This document shows positions 60,058-64,000 of a stretch of 64,000 nt of DNA, piece by piece; positions within the stretch are counted from its first letter, which is position 1; the number at the start of each line of letters is the position of its first letter. Under the pieces are notes generated by a model. That model was not told the DNA's origin, searched no databases, and saw only the letters and a program-made list of their open reading frames with translations. Source of the stretch: a bacterium (GTDB taxonomy: Bacteria > Eisenbacteria > RBG-16-71-46 > CAIMUX01); NCBI GenBank assembly GCA_030431975.1, contig JAUIHP010000004.1, positions 1-64,000 of the forward strand. The letters are read 5' to 3'. A program made the position numbers and the translations under genes.

Positions 60058-60222
60058 GGAGAGACCAAGCTCTCCGACATCGCCGAGCCGTTCGAGATGA
60101 GCCAGACCGCCGTCTCGAAACACGTTCGCGTGCTCGAGAGCGCGGGGCTGGTTCGGTTGCACAAACCTCCGGCGCGGCGTCGGCGGGGGATGGAGCGACT
60201 CCTTTGCGAGTATGGGACGTAG
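60058..60222 (+). pseudogene. ArsR-family regulator remnant
   Basis: In frame from 60058 the translation begins GETKLSDIAEPFEMSQTAVS and continues into KHVRVLESAGLVRLHK, a clear ArsR winged-helix recognition segment. An in-frame stop lies upstream at 60022-60024. The part before the helix-turn-helix is absent, and after LVR the sequence degenerates into an Arg-rich stretch ending at TAG. It is on the plus strand, opposite to the intact ArsR gene at 60744. Truncation at the inverted-repeat element suggests insertion or deletion there. Confidence 0.65.
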
Positions 60223-60234
60223 CTCGGGCAGCGG

Positions 60235-60747
60235 TTACGAATGTTCGGCCAGAACGTTCTCGAGATTGTCCAAGGTCTCGGTCAAACCTTGTTCCATTCC
60301 CATGGCAAGCACCTGCGCCAACGCCTCCGGCGTGTCGTACTCGGTTCGAATGACAATCCTGGTCTTGCCGTCGACTTCGGACATGGTGAGGAGAGTGCGG
60401 GACACAGGCATGTCCGGAATCGGATCTCCATTCTCGTCACAAAACGCGTCGGTGTACTCGAAGGAGTTCTGAGGGGTGATGTTCGCGAAGTGGGCTTTGC
60501 CCCAACTGGTTTTCCCGAACCAGTCTCCCTGACTCTTGTCTTCGCATGTCATCCCATAGTGCCAGTACCCACCGTCGACGAACTCCATGTGCTTGATCGT
60601 CGTCTTCCAACCTCGGGGACCCCACCAGCGCTGCAGTAGGTCAGCTTTCGTGTACGCCGCCCAGACCTTCTCTTTCGGCGCGTCGAAAGTGCGCTCTACG
60701 GTCAGGGTCTTCTTGTCATCCGCTACGGTGAACGTGGTCTTGCTCAT
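60235..60747 (-). CDS. SRPBCC/AHSA1-domain protein
   Basis: 170 aa. Typical AHSA1 (Aha1-like START superfamily) sequence: LTVERTFDAPKEKVWAAYT, LLQRWWGPRGWKT, FANITPQNSFEYTDAF, and the C-terminal GMEQGLTETLDNLENVL helix. It forms a hydrophobic-ligand-binding fold. The pairing with an ArsR-type regulator in one operon is common, but the ligand is unknown. The start overlaps the arsR-like stop by 4 bp (60744-60747). Confidence 0.9.
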   Translation of the reverse strand: MSKTTFTVADDKKTLTVERTFDAPKEKVWAAYTKADLLQRWWGPRGWKTTIKHMEFVDGGYWHYGMTCEDKSQGDWFGKTSWGKAHFANITPQNSFEYTDAFCDENGDPIPDMPVSRTLLTMSEVDGKTRIVIRTEYDTPEALAQVLAMGMEQGLTETLDNLENVLAEHS

Positions 60748-61076
60748 GAAGTCTTGTCCTCTTTCAGAATGTCTTCCAACTGGTCGAACCGGTCGGCCCA
60801 GATCTCGGCGTACCTTTCAAGGTGGTGTTTCGCCACCTCCACGGAGGAGGGGACGATCAACACGACCTGTTCCTTGCCTCGACGGCGTTTGGCCACGAGT
60901 CGGGCGTTTTCCAGGACCTTGATGTGCTTGGAGATGGCCCCGAACGTCAGGTCGAAATGAACGGCGATCTCCCCGATGCTGAGCTCGGTTTCCGCGACCA
61001 GCGAAAGGATGCGTCGCCGAGTGCTGTCGGAGAGCGCCTGAAACAGCAAGTCCAGCTGAGCTGTTGATTCTACCAT
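60744..61076 (-). CDS. ArsR-family transcriptional regulator
   Basis: 110 aa from the ATG at 61076. Winged helix: LDLLFQALSDSTRRRILSLV, IGEIAVHFDLTFGAISKHIK, VLENARLVAKRRRGKEQ. No Cys pair of the metal-sensing kind is visible, so it belongs with the non-metal regulators paired with AHSA1 proteins. The start codon lies inside a perfect palindrome and 8 nt after a -10 box, so the mRNA is probably leaderless and autorepressed. A longer frame upstream (to 61709) lies opposite the divergent gene and is not credible. Confidence 0.9.
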   Translation of the reverse strand: MVESTAQLDLLFQALSDSTRRRILSLVAETELSIGEIAVHFDLTFGAISKHIKVLENARLVAKRRRGKEQVVLIVPSSVEVAKHHLERYAEIWADRFDQLEDILKEDKTS

Positions 61077-61112
61077 TTGGTAGAATGATAGTGAGTGACG
61101 TCTGGGTGTCAA
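61064..61112. promoter_or_regulatory. Divergent promoters with palindromic operator
   Basis: ATTCTACCATTTGGTAGAAT at 61067-61086 is a perfect 9-2-9 palindrome that covers the arsR-like start codon. Leftward promoter: TTGACA (61107-61112), 16 bp, TATCAT (61085-61090), then 8 nt to the ATG at 61076. Rightward candidate: TTGATT (61064-61069), 16 bp, TGATAG (61086-61091), toward the gene at 61131. Binding by the ArsR protein could control both. Confidence 0.7.
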
Positions 61113-61130
61113 GCGGGGAGAATGTCTGCT

Positions 61131-62120
61131 ATGTCGACGAACCGAAAAGATTCCGTGACCGAGTGGCTCCTTGACTCCGACCCGGCCATCCGGTGGCAGG
61201 TGATGCGCGATCTGCTCGGTGCACCTGAAGCCGAGTGGGCAGCGGAACGAGCCAAGGTCGAGACCGAGGGTTGGGGTGCGCAACTTCTGGCCTGCCAGGA
61301 TTCGGACGGACAGTGGGCGGGCGGCGCTTTCGCTCCCTCCGACTTCACCCAAGAGCTCTGGGAAAAGGAAGGCCAGCCCTGGACCGCGACCACCCACTCT
61401 CTTACCCAACTTCGCGAGTTTGGTCTCGACCCGGAGGCGTCGGCGGCGAAGCGCACCGTCCAACAAGTGGGCGCGAACTCGCGATGGGAGGAAGGCGGAC
61501 AGCCCTTCTGGGAAGGCGAGGTCGAAGAGTGCATCAACGGACGGACGGTTGCCGACGGAGCCTACTTCGGTGTCGATGTAGAGCCGATCGTTGCGCGTTT
61601 GCTCGACGATCGTCAACCGGACGGCGGCTGGAACTGTGAGCGCGCAAACGGATCGAGTTGCTCGTCGTTTGACACCACGATCAACGTCCTCGAAGGGCTT
61701 CTCGAACACGAGAAGGCCACGGGAGGGACGGCGGACACTCGGGAGGCCCGCGCTGCGGGCGAGAACTATCTGCTCGAGCGAGCACTCTTCCGCCGGCTCA
61801 GCACGGGTAAGCCGGCGGACGTGAACTTCCTTTCATTGGTTCATCCGAACCGCTGGCACTACGACGTTCTTCGGGCGCTCGACTACTTTCGTGCGAGTGC
61901 CCGGTTGGCCGGCGCGGGTACCCGCCCGGATCCCCGGCTGGCCGATGCAATCGATGTTGTGGTGTCCAAGCGTGGCGTGGACGGGACCTGGCCGCTCGAC
62001 CGGTCGCTTCGTGGTCGGGTGTGGTTCGCGATCGACGACGGCCCCGGCCGACCGTCGCGTTGGCTGACTCTTCGCGCGATGCGGGTGATGGCATGGTGGA
62101 CCTCGAAACCACTACGATAG
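61131..62120 (+). CDS. Squalene-cyclase/prenyltransferase-repeat-like protein
   Basis: 329 aa from the ATG at 61131 (GGGGAG 11 nt upstream). No signal peptide. The sequence has alpha-alpha-barrel-like repeats with QDSDGQWAGGAF, DRQPDGGWNCERANG and SKRGVDGTWPLDRS, which resemble the QW motifs of squalene cyclases and prenyltransferases. At this length it is only half a typical cyclase, and the catalytic DxDD motif is not evident, so it may be a non-catalytic or unusual relative. It is divergent from, and may be controlled by, the ArsR-family regulator. Confidence 0.75.
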   Translation: MSTNRKDSVTEWLLDSDPAIRWQVMRDLLGAPEAEWAAERAKVETEGWGAQLLACQDSDGQWAGGAFAPSDFTQELWEKEGQPWTATTHSLTQLREFGLDPEASAAKRTVQQVGANSRWEEGGQPFWEGEVEECINGRTVADGAYFGVDVEPIVARLLDDRQPDGGWNCERANGSSCSSFDTTINVLEGLLEHEKATGGTADTREARAAGENYLLERALFRRLSTGKPADVNFLSLVHPNRWHYDVLRALDYFRASARLAGAGTRPDPRLADAIDVVVSKRGVDGTWPLDRSLRGRVWFAIDDGPGRPSRWLTLRAMRVMAWWTSKPLR

Positions 62121-62154
62121 GAGGGACTCGTAGACCCGCCCGAAGGAGGAACCG

Positions 62155-62985
62155 TTGTTTCGTCAGACCTCGATCGTATTCGCCATGGCACTAGCCGCCC
62201 TCTCATTCGCATTGTCCGCTCAGGCTTCCCAAGAGGCTGAAGAACTGGAAGCGGCTTTCGACGCCGTGCTGGCTGCACATGTCCAGGACGGGTGGGTGGA
62301 CTATGCCGCCCTCAAGGCCTCACCCAAAGCGTTGGACACGTGGCTCGGTCAGGTCGCAAAGGTCTCTCAGTCGGAACTCTCCGAGTGGAGCAAGAACCAT
62401 CAGATCGCGTTCTACATCAACGCCTACAACGGTCATGCGTTGCGGATCGTTCGCGATCGATATCCGATCCGGGGGAAGAACTCCGAGTTTCCCGAGTCTT
62501 CGATCCAGCAGATCCCGGACGTTTGGAAACTGCCGATCGACATAGCCGGCGAGACACTGAACTTGGACAAGGTGGAAAAGGAGATCGTGCTTGGAGAATT
62601 GGGCACCTACAAAGCTCACTTCGGCTTTGTCTGCGCATCGGTGGGATGTCCCGCCCTCAAGAACGAAGCGTTCCACGGAGGGACGCTGGATCGTGAGCTC
62701 AATCTCGCCGCCCAAGTCTTCCTGAGGAGTCCCCAGGGCGCCCAGGTTGACCGGAAAGCGAAGAAACTGCGCGTCTCCCAACTCTTCAACTGGTACGCAG
62801 CGGATTTCGCGCACCTTCGCGGAACAGCGGCGACCGTTCAGCAGGTCTTTGCGGAGAGGGCACCGATCATCGAGTTCGTTGGAAGTTACCTGGAGAAGGC
62901 CGATCGGGATTGGATCCGGCGCGGTAACTATGACCTCGAGTATCTGCCCTACGACTGGACCCTCAACGACATCTCGAATCGGTAG
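62155..62985 (+). CDS. DUF547 family exported protein
   Basis: 276 aa from TTG at 62155, with AAGGAGG 5 nt upstream. A signal peptide ends near ALSAQASQ. The DUF547 core shows VQDGWVDYAALKASP, IAFYINAYNGHALRIV, FGFVCASVGCPALKNEAFHG and VSQLFNWYAADF. The invariant Cys in the CASVGCP motif suggests a papain/transglutaminase-like fold, but the family function is unknown. It lies 34 bp after the cyclase-like gene, so a shared transcript is likely. Confidence 0.88.
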   Translation: MFRQTSIVFAMALAALSFALSAQASQEAEELEAAFDAVLAAHVQDGWVDYAALKASPKALDTWLGQVAKVSQSELSEWSKNHQIAFYINAYNGHALRIVRDRYPIRGKNSEFPESSIQQIPDVWKLPIDIAGETLNLDKVEKEIVLGELGTYKAHFGFVCASVGCPALKNEAFHGGTLDRELNLAAQVFLRSPQGAQVDRKAKKLRVSQLFNWYAADFAHLRGTAATVQQVFAERAPIIEFVGSYLEKADRDWIRRGNYDLEYLPYDWTLNDISNR

Positions 62986-63078
62986 TCGTCGAAGCGGCCC
63001 CGATAGCGGGGATCTACGTTCCGGTCCCTTCTGCTGCAGATTGGAAGGGAACGGTGACCGTCGGAAACACCAGCCACG

Positions 63079-63108
63079 AAAAAGCCGGAATCGTTCTCGA
63101 TTCCGGCT
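63079..63108 (-). terminator. Rho-independent terminator for the leftward omega-like gene
   Basis: AGCCGGAATCG and CGATTCCGGCT form a perfect 11-bp stem with a 4-nt loop. Read leftward, the stem is followed by TTTTT (63079-63083). It lies 55 bp past the stop of the omega-like gene, and the stem may also serve the convergent DUF547 gene. Confidence 0.8.
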
Positions 63109-63162
63109 GACTCTCTTCGCAAACGGTTTACGTCGAAGAAACCTGGCTTCGGGATGCGGCTC

Positions 63163-63438
63163 CTACCCGAAGAAGTAGGTGCTTTCCTTCTTCGTTTCTT
63201 CTTCGGCCGGCTTCGGCTCTTCGTAGACGATCCGGGACAGTCCCTCACGAATCCGTCCGATGGCTTCGCTCGTGACCTTGAGGTCGGGCTGAATCCCGTG
63301 GTTCCGGTAGTACTCGTTCAGGCGCTCGGCCTCGCGGGCCGCAGCGATGACGAATTCGTACTTGCTGCGGATCTCGCGGAAATCGGGCTCGGCAGCAACC
63401 TGCTCTTCCTCGATGGGAGCTCCGTTTTCTTCGTTCAT
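63163..63438 (-). CDS. rpoZ: RNA polymerase omega-subunit-like protein
   Basis: 91 aa from the ATG at 63438, 5 nt after AAGGAGG. The core EIRSKYEFVIAAAREAERLN followed by LKVTSEAIGRIREGL matches the omega/Rpb6 pattern (helix ending in ARxxN, then a KVTxxAxxxIxxG helix). Acidic extensions flank both ends. Omega stabilises the beta-prime subunit. It lies downstream of the HtrA-type gene in the same direction. The assignment is by short motifs, so moderate certainty. Confidence 0.7.
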   Translation of the reverse strand: MNEENGAPIEEEQVAAEPDFREIRSKYEFVIAAAREAERLNEYYRNHGIQPDLKVTSEAIGRIREGLSRIVYEEPKPAEEETKKESTYFFG

Positions 63439-63542
63439 CGAGTCCTCCTTCGGGATCCGGCTCAGGGATCTGGCGACAAACGGGGCCCGGCGGCGAGCCC
63501 GGCCCCGTGTCACATCACAGTAGATCGAATCCGGTACTATAG

Positions 63543-64000
63543 CTAGTCCGGCATCCTCATGGCTAGGAACAATTCGTTGCCTCCGCGGAGAACCAGGAAG
63601 AGCACCGGCTTGCCGTCTTCCTTGCCTTCCAGCTCGCGACGGAGCTGAGACTCTGAATCGATCCAGGCGCTGTCGACCTTGATGATGATGTCTCCCGAAC
63701 GAAGGTTCGCCTTCCCGGCGGGGGAGAGCGCCTTCACGTCGGTGACGAGCGCGCCCTCGACATCGCGGTCGAGCTCCAACTCCTCGCGGGTCGCGCGAGT
63801 CACGTCCTCGGCCTCGAAGCCCAAGGCGTCGAAGCTGGAGGAGGTCTTGGGCTGATCCTCACTCTCGTTGCCGGCAAAGGCATCGGGGCGCTCGGTCAGC
63901 TTCAGGGTGACGTTCCGGGTGCGCCCGTCACGGATGATCTCAACGTCGACTTCGGTGCCCGGACGCATCTTGGCGACGCGGAGCATGAGGTCGTTGACGT
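63543..64000 (-). CDS. HtrA/DegP-type serine protease, C-terminal PDZ region (partial, 5' end outside window)
   Basis: Read leftward from the window edge, the frame is open at 64000 and stops at 63543. The visible 152 residues include the end of one PDZ domain (MRPGTEVDVEIIRDGRTRNV, VTLKLTERP) and a second (VTDVKALSPAGKANLRSGDI, IIKVDSAWIDS, a terminal FLAMRMPD). That is the two-PDZ tail of DegP/DegQ-type periplasmic proteases. The protease domain is not in the window, so another PDZ protein remains possible. Confidence 0.8.
   Translation of the reverse strand, partial: VNDLMLRVAKMRPGTEVDVEIIRDGRTRNVTLKLTERPDAFAGNESEDQPKTSSSFDALGFEAEDVTRATREELELDRDVEGALVTDVKALSPAGKANLRSGDIIIKVDSAWIDSESQLRRELEGKEDGKPVLFLVLRGGNELFLAMRMPD

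Noticed and set aside
60744-61709. Extended 321-aa reading of the ArsR gene
   Set aside because: The extra 211 codons lie opposite the cyclase-like gene and upstream of a clear promoter and operator. ArsR proteins of this type are about 110 aa.

Overview
The window looks like chromosomal DNA from a GC-rich, Gram-negative-type bacterium of the FCB superphylum, probably an uncultured lineage such as the Eisenbacteria/Krumholzibacteriota group. This placement is an inference. It rests on many secreted proteins with signal peptides or lipoboxes, four secreted proteins ending in a FlgD/T9SS-like C-terminal module (a PNPF motif followed by PGVYFY or a similar ending), outer-membrane barrel proteins, an Omp28-like lipoprotein and a bactofilin. 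I saw no rRNA, tRNA, CRISPR array, phage module or transposase.

Layout. 1-245: tandem palindromic repeats. 246-3538: a histidine kinase and a REC-SpoIIE phosphatase regulator. 3724-7451: chorismate synthase, a peptide-binding-type lipoprotein and a peroxidase-related enzyme. 7339-10449: UvrA. 10566-15556: an Asp-rich secreted protein, an Nramp-type transporter and acetyl-CoA synthetase. 15593-20854: two large secreted proteins, one a fusion of FG-GAP propeller and D-Ala-D-Ala carboxypeptidase. 21072-24955: an EEP-family hydrolase, DsbD and a lipoprotein. 25170-27972: a methyltransferase coupled to a parallel beta-helix protein. 28078-31749: a small lipoprotein and a TlpA-like/barrel/Omp28 operon. 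32144-35363: secreted and envelope proteins. 35502-38718: ECF sigma factor, anti-sigma factor, YbjQ-like protein and ABC exporter. 39051-40075: bactofilin and an unknown protein. 40219-43916: a very large kinase/TPR protein with a coupled secreted protein. 44192-47877: Rho, an ALDH7 dehydrogenase and thioredoxin. 48068-53658: two polytopic membrane proteins around an archaeal-type GAPDH. 53635-57944: a serine hydrolase with TPR, a lipoprotein and a secreted EEP protein. 58278-62985: desaturase, haem-binding protein, an inverted-repeat element next to an ArsR remnant, an ArsR/AHSA1 pair, a cyclase-like protein and a DUF547 protein. 63163-64000: RNA polymerase omega-like protein and the 3' end of an HtrA/DegP-type gene.

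Most genes are housekeeping or envelope genes in short operons, often joined by 4-bp ATGA overlaps. Redox and thiol proteins recur (DsbD, TlpA-like, Omp28-like, thioredoxin), which suits an envelope rich in secreted cysteine-containing proteins.

The most unusual features are these: a Rho factor whose usual N-terminal RNA-binding OB fold is replaced by an Arg/Gly-rich disordered region; an ABC exporter that appears to lack any ATG, GTG or TTG codon for its first transmembrane helix; the propeller-carboxypeptidase fusion; and a recurring pattern of short, locus-specific tandem repeats with period divisible by three, mostly at gene edges or in linkers. Several genes also have a -10 box 7-8 nt before the start codon, which suggests leaderless mRNAs.
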